Assembly: GCF_018449605.1 (NCBI RefSeq)
Contig: NZ_JAAVUW010000003.1
Location: 248,001-312,000, forward strand
DNA length: 64,000 bases
Reading direction: 5' to 3'
From: Luteibacter sp. dw_328
Lineage (GTDB): Bacteria > Pseudomonadota > Gammaproteobacteria > Xanthomonadales > Rhodanobacteraceae
The stretch's first letter is position 1, and each line of letters opens with the position of its first letter. Shown piece by piece: positions 34,053-41,298 of the stretch. Position numbers and translations under genes: made by a program. The notes beneath the pieces are model-generated. The model did not search any database. It had not been told where the DNA came from and worked only from the letters and a program-made list of their open reading frames with translations.

Positions 34053-34646
34053 TTACTTGCTGCCCATCCGCGACTTCAGCGCGTCGACCACGCGACGGAC
34101 GCCATCGGCGTCGCCCTGGGCACGGACTTCGCTGCCGGTGCCGCTCGGATTGATGGTCAGCACGACCGTGTGGCTCGCGCCCTGCGCCGAGGCCGGGGCG
34201 TCCTTGGCGTCCTGGTTTGCGTCCTTGCCACCACCGAACATGCGGCGGAACAGGCCCGGACGGGCTTCCGGACGGCCAGGCTTCGCGGCGATCTGGTAGG
34301 TATGGTTGGTGTCGTCGTGCGAGATCACGCTACCCAGGTCGCCCTGGGCCAGCTGTTCGCCGATGCGCTTGTAGGCGGTCTCGACATCGTCAGCCAGGAT
34401 GAAGCCGTCGGAGACCGGCGCGGCGTTGGTTGCAGCGGCATTGGCCGCCGCGGCACCCGAGCCCACTTCCGGAATCACCAGAGCGGCGCTCGTCGACGGC
34501 GTATCCAGGCCCGGCGGAATCTCGAGCGGAGCTTCCTGCTGGGCACGATCCCAGTCCTTCTTCGAGCGGAACGCACCGCAACCGGACACCAGCAGGGCGG
34601 AAAGAATCAATGCCGGGACGACCAGCGCGTACGAGGTTTTCTTCAT
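34053..34646 (-). CDS. Outer-membrane lipoprotein, BamC/NlpB-like
   Basis: A 197-residue lipoprotein with signal MKKTSYALVVPALILSALL ending in the lipobox VSGC (Cys23). The mature N-terminus RSKKDWDRAQQEAPLEIPPG has the extended, Pro-containing segment typical of BamC. A compact domain with a hydrophobic beta-hairpin (TVVLTINPSGTGSEVRAQGD) ends the protein. It is much shorter than E. coli BamC (344), so it has at most one of the two helix-grip domains. Directly downstream of dapA, the nlpB position in E. coli. The Bam role is inferred from context and N-terminal pattern. Confidence 0.72.
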   Translation of the reverse strand: MKKTSYALVVPALILSALLVSGCGAFRSKKDWDRAQQEAPLEIPPGLDTPSTSAALVIPEVGSGAAAANAAATNAAPVSDGFILADDVETAYKRIGEQLAQGDLGSVISHDDTNHTYQIAAKPGRPEARPGLFRRMFGGGKDANQDAKDAPASAQGASHTVVLTINPSGTGSEVRAQGDADGVRRVVDALKSRMGSK

Positions 34647-34675
34647 GAACTCGGGTTCCGTTGAATAAGGTTGCT

Positions 34676-35569
34676 TCAGGCAGCGGACGACAATGGTGCC
34701 AGAGCGGCGAGCGTTTCGCGCACCCTGTCCAGCGCCGGGCCCGCTTCCAGCTCGACCAGGGGCAGCCGTGGAGCGGCCGAACCGAGCCCCAGGGCAGCCA
34801 GACCGGCCTTGACCGGGATGGGGTTCGGCGCACAGTTGAGCGCGTCGATCAGCGGGGCCAGCCGTGCCGATTCCCTCGCAGCCCGCTCCGGGTCGCCCGA
34901 ACGGGCGGCATCGCAGAGGGCGCGGAAGGCTTCGGGCACAAGATTGGCCACGACCGAAATGGTTCCGGCAGCGCCCGCCAGCATGGCCTGTGGGGCCGAG
35001 CCGTCGTCACCGCTGAGGTAGACGAAATCCGGACGAATAAGTTCCGCGAGGGCGCGAATGCGCTCGGCGTCGCCCCGGGCTTCCTTGATGCCGATGATGC
35101 CCGGATGGTCGCGCAGTACCGCCACGGTCTCCGGCGCGATGTCGCAGCCGGTGCGCGGGGGCACGTTATAGAGGATGACCGGCAGGCCGCCCTCATCCGC
35201 CACGGCGAGGAAATGCCGGCGCATGCCTTCCTGGGTCGGGCGAACGTAGAACGGCGCGACCACCAGGGCCACGTCCGCACCCAGGGTCTTCGCGAGGCGT
35301 GTGGTGGCAATGGTTTTCGCGGTACCCGCCTCGCCGGTGCCGGCGATGACGGGAATGCGGTGGTTCACGTGCTTCACGGCGAAGCCGAGCAGCCGCTCGA
35401 ATTCGTCGTGCTCGAGAAAGTGGGACTCGCCCGTGGACCCGGCGACCACGACAGCCTGGGTGCCACCGGCGATCTGCTGGTCGAGCAGTCGGCCGAACGC
35501 GTCTAGATCGAGGGAGCCGTCGTCGGCGAACGGCGTCGCCAGCGCGGTGATACTTCCGGAGATGTCCAA
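34676..35569 (-). CDS. dapA: 4-hydroxy-tetrahydrodipicolinate synthase
   Basis: Condenses pyruvate with aspartate semialdehyde for lysine and diaminopimelate. The product contains GSITALATPFADDGSLDLDA, VVVAGSTGESHFLEHDE, ILYNVPPRTGCDIAPE (catalytic Tyr) and the Schiff-base lysine in IIGIKEARGD. TTG 35569 gives MDISGSITALATPF, the natural family start (297 residues); an ATG at 35602 would add 11 residues. Followed by a BamC-like lipoprotein and divergent from gcvR-bcp, exactly the E. coli arrangement. Confidence 0.95.
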   Translation of the reverse strand: MDISGSITALATPFADDGSLDLDAFGRLLDQQIAGGTQAVVVAGSTGESHFLEHDEFERLLGFAVKHVNHRIPVIAGTGEAGTAKTIATTRLAKTLGADVALVVAPFYVRPTQEGMRRHFLAVADEGGLPVILYNVPPRTGCDIAPETVAVLRDHPGIIGIKEARGDAERIRALAELIRPDFVYLSGDDGSAPQAMLAGAAGTISVVANLVPEAFRALCDAARSGDPERAARESARLAPLIDALNCAPNPIPVKAGLAALGLGSAAPRLPLVELEAGPALDRVRETLAALAPLSSAA

Positions 35570-35749
35570 GGTGAAACCCGTTGAGTTACCAGCCGTTCGC
35601 ATGTTACCGGGGCACCTGCGGCGAGTCCATTCGGGGCGTGCACCCATCATTCCATGCGGAGTGTCTTGCTAGCGTGCGACGGGGCCAAGTAAGCTCGGGC
35701 CCGTAGCGACGCCCTGCGCCCCGCGGGTCGCGCCATCGGTAGTCGAGCC

Positions 35750-36310
35750 TTGAATCGTTCCGCAGTACGCAGCACCACCACCGACAACCAGCTCCTCATC
35801 TCGACGCTGTCGCCGGCACACCGCGCCCCGATCCTCGCGCTGGCCAAGCGCATCGCGGATTCCGGCTGCAACATGGCCGACGCCCGCGTCTCCACGATCG
35901 GCAACGACACCTCCGTGATGCTGCTCGCCTCCGGCGCCTGGGACGCCGTCGCCAAGCTGGAAACGGCGCTGGGCAAGCTCGCCCGCGACGAAGAGCTACA
36001 GATTGTCCATTACCGCACCACGCCGCGGGAGCCCACCTCGCACCTGCTGCCTTACCTGGTCGAAGTGATCGCCGCCGACCGGCCCGGCATCCTGGTCAAG
36101 ATCATCGAGTTCTTCTCGCGCCGCGACATCAGCGTCGAGCAGCTCACCTCCATGCGTTATCAGGCCATGCAGACCGGCGCCGAAATGTTCCAGGCGCAGA
36201 TCACCATCGGCATTCCGTCGGAGACGCATATCGCCGCCTTGCGCGACGATTTCCTCGAGTTGTGCGATGGCCTCAATCTCGACGCCATCATGGACCCCGT
36301 GAAGTTCTGA
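35750..36310 (+). CDS. gcvR: Glycine cleavage system transcriptional repressor GcvR (ACT domains)
   Basis: A 186-residue protein with two ACT domains. The first covers about residues 15-85 (SPAHRAPILALAKRIADSGC, NMADARVSTIGNDTSVMLLA), the second about 98-175 (VIAADRPGILVKIIEFFSRR, DISVEQLTSMRYQ). In E. coli GcvR binds glycine and restrains the activator GcvA; a gcvA gene is not in this window. The start is a TTG at 35750. Divergent from dapA and 23 bp ahead of bcp, as in E. coli. Confidence 0.9.
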   Translation: MNRSAVRSTTTDNQLLISTLSPAHRAPILALAKRIADSGCNMADARVSTIGNDTSVMLLASGAWDAVAKLETALGKLARDEELQIVHYRTTPREPTSHLLPYLVEVIAADRPGILVKIIEFFSRRDISVEQLTSMRYQAMQTGAEMFQAQITIGIPSETHIAALRDDFLELCDGLNLDAIMDPVKF

Positions 36311-36333
36311 CCCAAGGGAAGACAAACCTACGC

Positions 36334-36795
36334 ATGATCGGCAAGGGCAAGAAGCTACCCAAACTCGAAGGCGCGCTGGGCGATGGCACGAGCCTGTCGC
36401 TGGCCTCCCTCCACGGCAAGTGGGTCGTGGTCTTCTTCTACCCGAAGGACAACACGCCAGGCTGTACGAACGAGGCGAAGGACTTCCGCGATCTCTACGG
36501 ACAATTCCAGGCCCGAAACGCCGAAGTCATCGGCGTGTCCCGCGACTCCGTGCGTTCGCATGCGAACTTCGCGACCAAACACGAACTGCCCTTCCCACTT
36601 GTCTCCGATGCCGACGAGGCCTGGTGCCAGGCCTTCGACGTCATCCATGAGAAGGTGCTGTATGGCAAACGCTACCTCGGCGTGGTCCGCAGCACGTTCC
36701 TGATCGACCCCAACGGCAAGCTCGCCGCGGAATGGCGTGGGATCAAGATCCCCGGCCACGCACGAGCCGTTCTCGAGAGTGTTCCCACCGCGTGA
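36334..36795 (+). CDS. bcp: Thioredoxin-dependent thiol peroxidase (Bcp/PrxQ)
   Basis: Reduces hydrogen peroxide and organic peroxides. The 153 residues have the peroxidatic Cys44 in FYPKDNTPGCTNEAKDF and the conserved Arg/Phe region RSTFLIDPNGK. The usual resolving Cys five residues later (E. coli Cys50) is replaced by Lys in TNEAKD, and the alternative helix-3 Cys (Xanthomonas PrxQ Cys84) is Ala80 in HANFATKH. The only other Cys is Cys98 (AWCQAF). It may therefore act as a 1-Cys enzyme. ATG 36334 follows AAGGGAAG. Confidence 0.94.
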   Translation: MIGKGKKLPKLEGALGDGTSLSLASLHGKWVVVFFYPKDNTPGCTNEAKDFRDLYGQFQARNAEVIGVSRDSVRSHANFATKHELPFPLVSDADEAWCQAFDVIHEKVLYGKRYLGVVRSTFLIDPNGKLAAEWRGIKIPGHARAVLESVPTA

Positions 36796-36876
36796 CGGAT
36801 ACCGCGTCATGCGGCTCCTCCCCCCGGCCGTCGCCGTGCGGCCGGTATTGCAACCTCTGCAAGAGGTCACTTCCGT

Positions 36877-38265
36877 ATGACCGGAAGCAAGCGCATCTAC
36901 GCCCTCGACACCAACGTGCTGCTGCACGACCCGACATCGCTGTTCCGCTTCGAGGAGCACGACGTCTTCATACCAATGACGGTGCTGGAGGAACTGGACG
37001 ACAAGAAGAAAGGCGGCTCGGAAGTTTCGCGCAATGGCCGCCAGGTAAGCCGTTTCCTCAATGAACTGATCGAACACGGCGGCGGCGATGGCATCCGCAA
37101 CGGCGTGGAACTGATCAACCCGCAGGGCATCAAGCTCAAGCGTGGTGCCGTGGGTCGGCTGTTCTTCCAACAGCGCACGGGCCACGGCAACGGCAAGGCC
37201 GACAACCAGATCCTGGCCGCCGTCATCGATCTACGCGACCAGTATCCCGACCGGCCGGTCATCCTCGTCTCCAAGGACATCAACCTTCGGATCAAGGCGT
37301 CGATCTACGGCATCACCGCCGAAGATTACGAGAACGACCGCGCGCTGGATGACTTCGCCCTGCTCTTTACCGGCTCGGACGAGCTCCCCGAAGACTTCTG
37401 GACACGGCATCCGGAACTGCGCTCCTGGAACGAGCGTGGCCGCACGTTCTATGAAGTGGACATGCTCGAGGAAGAAAACTGGTACGCCAACGAATGCCTG
37501 TACATGCCCGGCGAGAACGATGTCGAGCTGCGCGTACTGGAAATTCGCGGCGATGAGGAGAACCGCAAGGCAAAACTCGTCCTGCTCGACGATCACACGC
37601 ATGCCGCGCACGGCGTGTGGGGCATCGCGGCGCGCAATCGCGAACAGAATTTCGCGATGAACCTGCTGATGGATCCCGACGTCGACTTCGTCACCCTGCT
37701 GGGCACGGCCGGTACCGGCAAGACCCTGCTCGCGCTCGCGGCAGGCCTGGCCCAGGTGATGGACCAGCAGCGCTATCGCGAAATCATCATGACCCGCGCC
37801 ACGGTCTCGGTCGGCGAAGACATCGGCTTCCTGCCGGGTACCGAGGAGGAGAAAATGACGCCGTGGATGGGCGCCCTGACGGATAACCTCGAAGTACTCG
37901 CCAATCCGGAGGAAGGCGGTTCCTGGGGTCGCCAGGCAACCAACGACCTGCTCGCGTCACGCGTGAAGATCCGTTCGCTGAACTTCATGCGTGGCCGCAC
38001 CTTCCTCAGCCGCTATCTCATCATCGACGAGGCCCAGAACCTCACACCGAAGCAGATGAAGACCCTGATCACGCGCGCCGGCCCAGGCACGAAGATCGTC
38101 TGCCTGGGCAACGTCGAGCAGATCGACACGCCGTACCTGACGGAGACCACATCGGGCCTCACCTACGCGGTGGACCGCTTCAAGATGTGGGCCCACTCGG
38201 GGCACATCACGCTCAAGCGCGGCGAGCGGTCGAGACTGGCCGATTTCGCTTCCGAAGCGTTGTAA
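36877..38265 (+). CDS. PhoH family protein with N-terminal PIN domain
   Basis: A 462-residue fusion of a PIN nuclease-like domain (about 6-135, starting YALDTNVLLHDPTSLFRF with acidic residues of the PIN site: Asp, Glu in TVLEELDDKKKG) and a C-terminal PhoH ATPase (about 235-455). The ATPase has Walker [14 protein letters not shown] and Walker B LIIDEAQNLTPKQMKTL. The architecture matches PhoH2-type RNA unwinding/cleaving proteins. Despite the name, phosphate regulation is not certain; no Pho box is evident upstream. Stand-alone gene with its own terminator. Confidence 0.93.
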   Translation: MTGSKRIYALDTNVLLHDPTSLFRFEEHDVFIPMTVLEELDDKKKGGSEVSRNGRQVSRFLNELIEHGGGDGIRNGVELINPQGIKLKRGAVGRLFFQQRTGHGNGKADNQILAAVIDLRDQYPDRPVILVSKDINLRIKASIYGITAEDYENDRALDDFALLFTGSDELPEDFWTRHPELRSWNERGRTFYEVDMLEEENWYANECLYMPGENDVELRVLEIRGDEENRKAKLVLLDDHTHAAHGVWGIAARNREQNFAMNLLMDPDVDFVTLLGTAGTGKTLLALAAGLAQVMDQQRYREIIMTRATVSVGEDIGFLPGTEEEKMTPWMGALTDNLEVLANPEEGGSWGRQATNDLLASRVKIRSLNFMRGRTFLSRYLIIDEAQNLTPKQMKTLITRAGPGTKIVCLGNVEQIDTPYLTETTSGLTYAVDRFKMWAHSGHITLKRGERSRLADFASEAL

Positions 38266-38271
38266 GCAGCA

Positions 38272-38307
38272 GCAAAAGCGCGGGTAGCGATGCCCGCGCT
38301 TTTTTAC
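38272..38307 (+). terminator. Rho-independent terminator of the PIN-PhoH gene
   Basis: Stem AAAGCGCGGG (38275-38284) with CCCGCGCTTT (38293-38302), 8-base loop, then TTTTT. Confidence 0.92.
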
Positions 38308-38340
38308 CGGATAGCTCGCTGCGCGAGCTCATGCTCTTAA

Positions 38341-38363
38341 TGTAGGAGCCGATTCATCGGCGA
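38341..38363. repeat. REP-family left half
   Basis: Single left end (GAGCCGATTCATCGGCGA with TGTAG before it) and no matching right end nearby. Confidence 0.88.
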
Positions 38364-38425
38364 AAGCCAACGGAGCGGTAACGCCGTAAGCCTGTCACCG
38401 CCTATGACGCGGGTTGCACTGGAGA

Positions 38426-38555
38426 GCCGCGAGGGGCAAGGCCCTTGGGGCCGCAGGCGCGGCTCTTCGAGACGGGCCGTAGCACCGCGTTCGCATTCCA
38501 TGTGAACTGAGCGGCCCTCAGCTTATGCGGCCCCAAGGGCCTTACCCCTCGCGGC
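38426..38555. repeat. 130-bp inverted-repeat element with nested stem
   Basis: Arms of 29 bp at 38426-38454 and 38527-38555 are complementary with one mismatch (GCCGCGAGGGGCAAGG opposite CCTTACCCCTCGCGGC). Inside, a second stem GGGCCG (38474-38479) pairs with CGGCCC (38512-38517). Not a terminator (no T-run) and not REP-family. Confidence 0.85.
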
Positions 38556-38620
38556 ACCAAACGTCGAAGTTCGTTGTGGTCGAGAGCGCACCGCCGACAA
38601 ACATGCCGCGCGCCCGCTAT

Positions 38621-38643
38621 CGTAGGAGCCGATTCATCGGCGA
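38621..38643. repeat. REP-family left half, second copy
   Basis: CGTAGGAGCCGATTCATCGG followed by CGA, same orientation as the copy at 38341; about 30 bp before the thiD start. Confidence 0.88.
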
Positions 38644-38673
38644 ACGCTCTTGCCTTACAGCTATCCTTTCGCG

Positions 38674-39465
38674 ATGACCAAGACCGTCAAAGCCAAAGCC
38701 AAACCCAACACCCTGACCATCGCCGGCTCAGACTCCGGCGGCGGCGCAGGCATCCAGGCTGACCTCAAGACCTTCCACGCGCGCGGTACGCACGGGCTCA
38801 CCGCGCTCACCGCGGTGACGTCGCAGAACACCCGCGGCGTCACCGCGGTTCATACCCTGCCCCTTGCGCACATTCGCAGCCAGATCGATGCGGTGTTCGA
38901 TGACTTCCCTATCGCGGCGGTGAAAACCGGCATGCTCGGCAGTGCGGCAGTGACCCGGCTGGTGGCGAAGGAAATGCGTGTGCGCAAGCCAACGTGGCTG
39001 GTAGTGGATCCCGTGATGATCGCCACCAGCGGTGCACGCCTGCTCGACGACGATGCGATCGAAGCGATGGTGACCCGCCTGATCCCGCTGGCTGACGTGC
39101 TTACGCCGAACCTGCCCGAAGCCGAAGCCCTGCTTGGTCGCCCCCTGGGGCGTGACATGGACGCAGTGGGTGCTGACTTGCTCGCCCTCGGCGCACGTGC
39201 CGTGTTGTTGAAAGGCGGCCACGGAAAAGGCCGCCAGGTGGTCGACCGTTTTTACGACGCGAGGGGCGTGATTGAAGTTCGGCACCCTCGCCTGCCCATC
39301 GAGGGTCATGGCAGCGGCTGCACCCTGGCCTCGGCCGTGGCGGCGGCCCTGGCTCGGGGCAAATCGCCGCATGTGGCTGCCCGCGAGGCGATTGCCTGGG
39401 TGAACAAGGCCTTCCAGCGCGCCTGGAAGCCCGGTGGCGGCGCGGTTCATGTGCTTGGGCATTAA
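38674..39465 (+). CDS. thiD: Hydroxymethylpyrimidine/phosphomethylpyrimidine kinase
   Basis: Phosphorylates HMP and HMP-P for thiamine synthesis. The 263 residues (E. coli 266) show the ribokinase-fold motifs [19 protein letters not shown] (substrate site), [33 protein letters not shown] and [18 protein letters not shown] (anion hole and catalytic Asp position replaced by the GxGC type). A lysine-rich N-terminal tail [10 protein letters not shown] precedes the core. ATG 38674 is preferred; an upstream in-frame start at 38650 falls next to a REP half. Confidence 0.95.
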   Translation: MTKTVKAKAKPNTLTIAGSDSGGGAGIQADLKTFHARGTHGLTALTAVTSQNTRGVTAVHTLPLAHIRSQIDAVFDDFPIAAVKTGMLGSAAVTRLVAKEMRVRKPTWLVVDPVMIATSGARLLDDDAIEAMVTRLIPLADVLTPNLPEAEALLGRPLGRDMDAVGADLLALGARAVLLKGGHGKGRQVVDRFYDARGVIEVRHPRLPIEGHGSGCTLASAVAAALARGKSPHVAAREAIAWVNKAFQRAWKPGGGAVHVLGH

Positions 39466-39541
39466 GGCCGGAGTATCCTAGGCGCGTTGATACAGGCCGC
39501 GCGCGGCCCTACGTATCGCTTGTCCTGGTCGAGTCCAACCC

Positions 39542-40498
39542 ATGAATTTCCTCGGGCCCCGCTTCATCGTCCTGTATGTGCTGATCCTGTTCACGCTCTG
39601 CGTGTTGCTGGTGCATCTGCGCGGACGCTCACGCCTGCGCTTCGATCGCCAGCTGGTCGATCACTCGGCCATCTTCGCGCCGTACAACCTGCTGATGTAC
39701 GCCTTCTCCGCCGTGCCAGCGCGGCCGATCCTGGATCGCGCCGGATTCCCGCAGCTCGATCTGCTGCAGGGCAACTGGGAGAAGATCCGCGAAGAAGCCA
39801 TGCACCTGTTCGACGAGGGCTTCATCCGCTCCGCGGAAAAGCACAGCGATGCCAGCTTCAACTCGTTCTTCAAGCAGGGCTGGAAGCGTTTCTATCTGAA
39901 ATGGTACGGCGAGCCGCTGGCCTCGGCCGAGGCGCTCTGCCCGGAAACGGTGAAGCTGCTCAACGCCATCCCGAGCGTGAAGGCGGCAATGTTTGCCCTG
40001 CTTCCGCCGGGTAGCAAGCTCAATCCGCACCGCGATCCGTTCGCCGGCTCGCTGCGCTACCACCTGGGACTGATCACGCCGAACTCGGACGACTGCCGCA
40101 TCTTCGTCGACGGCGAAATGCACGCGTGGCGCGACGGCAAGGACGTCGTGTTCGACGAGACCTACGTGCACTGGGCCGAGAACCGCACGGACCAGACCCG
40201 CGTGATTCTGTTTGCCGACGTCGAGCGCCCTTTGAAGAGCCGCCTTATGACCGGCATCAACAAGCGCGTCGGCGCCTTCATGGGCTCGATCACCGCATCG
40301 CCGAATGATGACGAAAGCAGCGAACAGGTCGGCTTCGTCAATCGCATGTTCGCGATGAACAACCGCGGGCGCGACCGCACACGGAAGTTCAAGAAAGCGA
40401 ATCCGAAGCTGTTCCGCGTGATCAAGTACATCGGCATCGTGCTGATGATCTGGCTGATCTTTCTGGCGCCGTACCCCTTCTTTCGCGGCAACAACTGA
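39542..40498 (+). CDS. LpxO-like aspartyl/asparaginyl beta-hydroxylase family membrane protein
   Basis: Probable Fe(II)/2-oxoglutarate dioxygenase of the type that 2-hydroxylates secondary acyl chains of lipid A. The 318 residues have an N-terminal TM (about 8-25), a cytosolic catalytic domain with the iron site HRDPFAGSLRYHLGL (HxD) and the distal His in FDETYVHWAENRTDQTR (with the 2-oxoglutarate Arg). A C-terminal TM lies at about 293-312. This fits LpxO of Salmonella and Pseudomonas (about 300 residues). Peptidyl hydroxylase activity cannot be excluded. Stand-alone gene before a large repeat-rich gap. Confidence 0.9.
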   Translation: MNFLGPRFIVLYVLILFTLCVLLVHLRGRSRLRFDRQLVDHSAIFAPYNLLMYAFSAVPARPILDRAGFPQLDLLQGNWEKIREEAMHLFDEGFIRSAEKHSDASFNSFFKQGWKRFYLKWYGEPLASAEALCPETVKLLNAIPSVKAAMFALLPPGSKLNPHRDPFAGSLRYHLGLITPNSDDCRIFVDGEMHAWRDGKDVVFDETYVHWAENRTDQTRVILFADVERPLKSRLMTGINKRVGAFMGSITASPNDDESSEQVGFVNRMFAMNNRGRDRTRKFKKANPKLFRVIKYIGIVLMIWLIFLAPYPFFRGNN

Positions 40499-40536
40499 TG
40501 CCATGACGCGACTCGCCTTCGGTGCGTGGACGTCGC

Positions 40537-40610
40537 GGCGCAGAGCCTTCGGCGTGGCGCGGTGAGGCGCAGAGCTTTCGGCCTTGCGGGGTGAGGCGCA
40601 GAGCCTTCGG
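40537..40610. repeat. 29-bp tandem repeat, about 2.5 copies
   Basis: Unit GGCGCAGAGCCTTCGG plus 13 bp, at 40537-40565, 40566-40594 and a partial third copy at 40595-40610 whose CTTCGG end runs into the terminal inverted repeat of element copy A. Copies differ by a few bases. Confidence 0.85.
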
Positions 40611-40738
40611 TGCCCACCCTCGCTGCTCAGACAGGTCCTCCGCGCTTCGTACCGGAAAGTCCGCTGCGCGGACCATGTTTCTATTGGCCTACGGCCGCTC
40701 CACTTGTGCGGAACTCGCCTCGAGGGTGGGCACCGAAG
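40605..40738. repeat. Structured repeat element, copy A
   Basis: A 134-bp element: 18-bp perfect terminal inverted repeats CTTCGGTGCCCACCCTCG (40605-40622, complement at 40721-40738) around a 98-bp core (40623-40720). The core contains a hairpin GTCCGC-3-GCGGAC and a possible stem CCGC..GCGG near its right end. Confidence 0.9.
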
Positions 40739-40984
40739 ACTCTTCCCATCCCTGAGGTTCGTGCGGTCGAGCCGACGAAGCAACGCCGCTTCGGCGGCTG
40801 GTTCGTCGCCATCGTCAAGCGGCCAACTCAAGCACGCCGAGCGCGATCGCCCGCGCGAGGATGCGCGGCGGCAAGGAATGCGCTCACCGATCTGGAATGT
40901 CCGTACCACCACGACTGCCGTACCGGCCTCTGGCGGACACACCCACGCCAACGGCTCTCCGTCCGGTTGACCGTATCGTCGTGA

Positions 40985-41126
40985 GAGACCTTGGTGTCCA
41001 CCCTCGAGGCGAGTTCCGCACAAGTGGAGCGGCCGTAGGCCAATAAGAACATGGTCCGCGTAGCGGACTTTCCGGTACGGAACGCGGAGGACCTGTCTGA
41101 GCAGCGAGGGTGGACACCAAGGTCTC
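40985..41126. repeat. Structured repeat element, copy B (inverted relative to copy A)
   Basis: A 142-bp element: 22-bp perfect terminal inverted repeats (40985-41006 and 41105-41126, inner part TTGGTGTCCACCCTCG) around a 98-bp core (41007-41104). The reverse complement of this core matches copy A at 93 of 98 positions. Confidence 0.9.
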
Positions 41127-41244
41127 CCCGCGAGACGCCCAAGTGTACGAGGCGACGGCGAAGCCGAGCCCGCGAGGCCGAAGGCGAGCCATGCGCGAGG
41201 TGCGAGGTGCGAAAGAATGTCCGACCTGACAGCCACGATGATCC

Positions 41245-41277
41245 AAAAAAAAGACCCCGCATTGCTGCAGGGTCTCT
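41245..41277 (-). terminator. Rho-independent terminator of the isocitrate dehydrogenase gene
   Basis: Minus-strand stem AGACCCTGCA/TGCGGGGTCT (one mismatch) followed by eight T, 22 bp after the stop codon. Confidence 0.9.
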
Positions 41278-41298
41278 CTTCACCACCTGGCGAACGAC

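Larger units (their letters stand above)
38308..38673. other. Repeat-filled intergenic block between PIN-PhoH and thiD
   Basis: No gene is seen. The 366 bp contain two half REP copies in the same orientation (38341 and 38621) flanking a 130-bp inverted-repeat element (38426-38555). The thiD promoter must lie close to or inside the right half. Confidence 0.8.
40499..41244. other. Gene-free, repeat-rich intergenic region
   Basis: About 750 bp without a believable gene. It contains a 29-bp tandem repeat (40537-40610), two inverted copies of a structured element (40605-40738 and 40985-41126) and 246 bp of unmatched DNA between them. Open frames that cross it on both strands are arginine/serine-rich, unlike any family I recognise, and interrupted by the inverted repeats. 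Confidence 0.8.

Noticed and set aside
38308-38340. TPP riboswitch ahead of thiD
   Set aside because: No thi-box (CUGAGA core with its partner stem) is found between 38308 and 38673.
38341-38643. CRISPR-like array from the two same-orientation repeats
   Set aside because: Only two copies 280 bp apart, palindromic ends of the REP family, no regular spacers and no cas genes.
40605-41126. Insertion sequence bounded by copies A and B as terminal repeats
   Set aside because: The 246 bp between them encode no transposase, and each copy has its own terminal repeats. A composite non-autonomous transposon cannot be excluded, but nothing shows it.
40828-41286. Minus-strand frame of 152 codons inside the repeat region
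   Set aside because: Translation is Arg/Ser-rich and composed mostly of the element B sequence read through its terminal repeats; no ribosome site. The same peptide appears from copy A in another frame, showing that it derives from the repeat, not from selection for protein.
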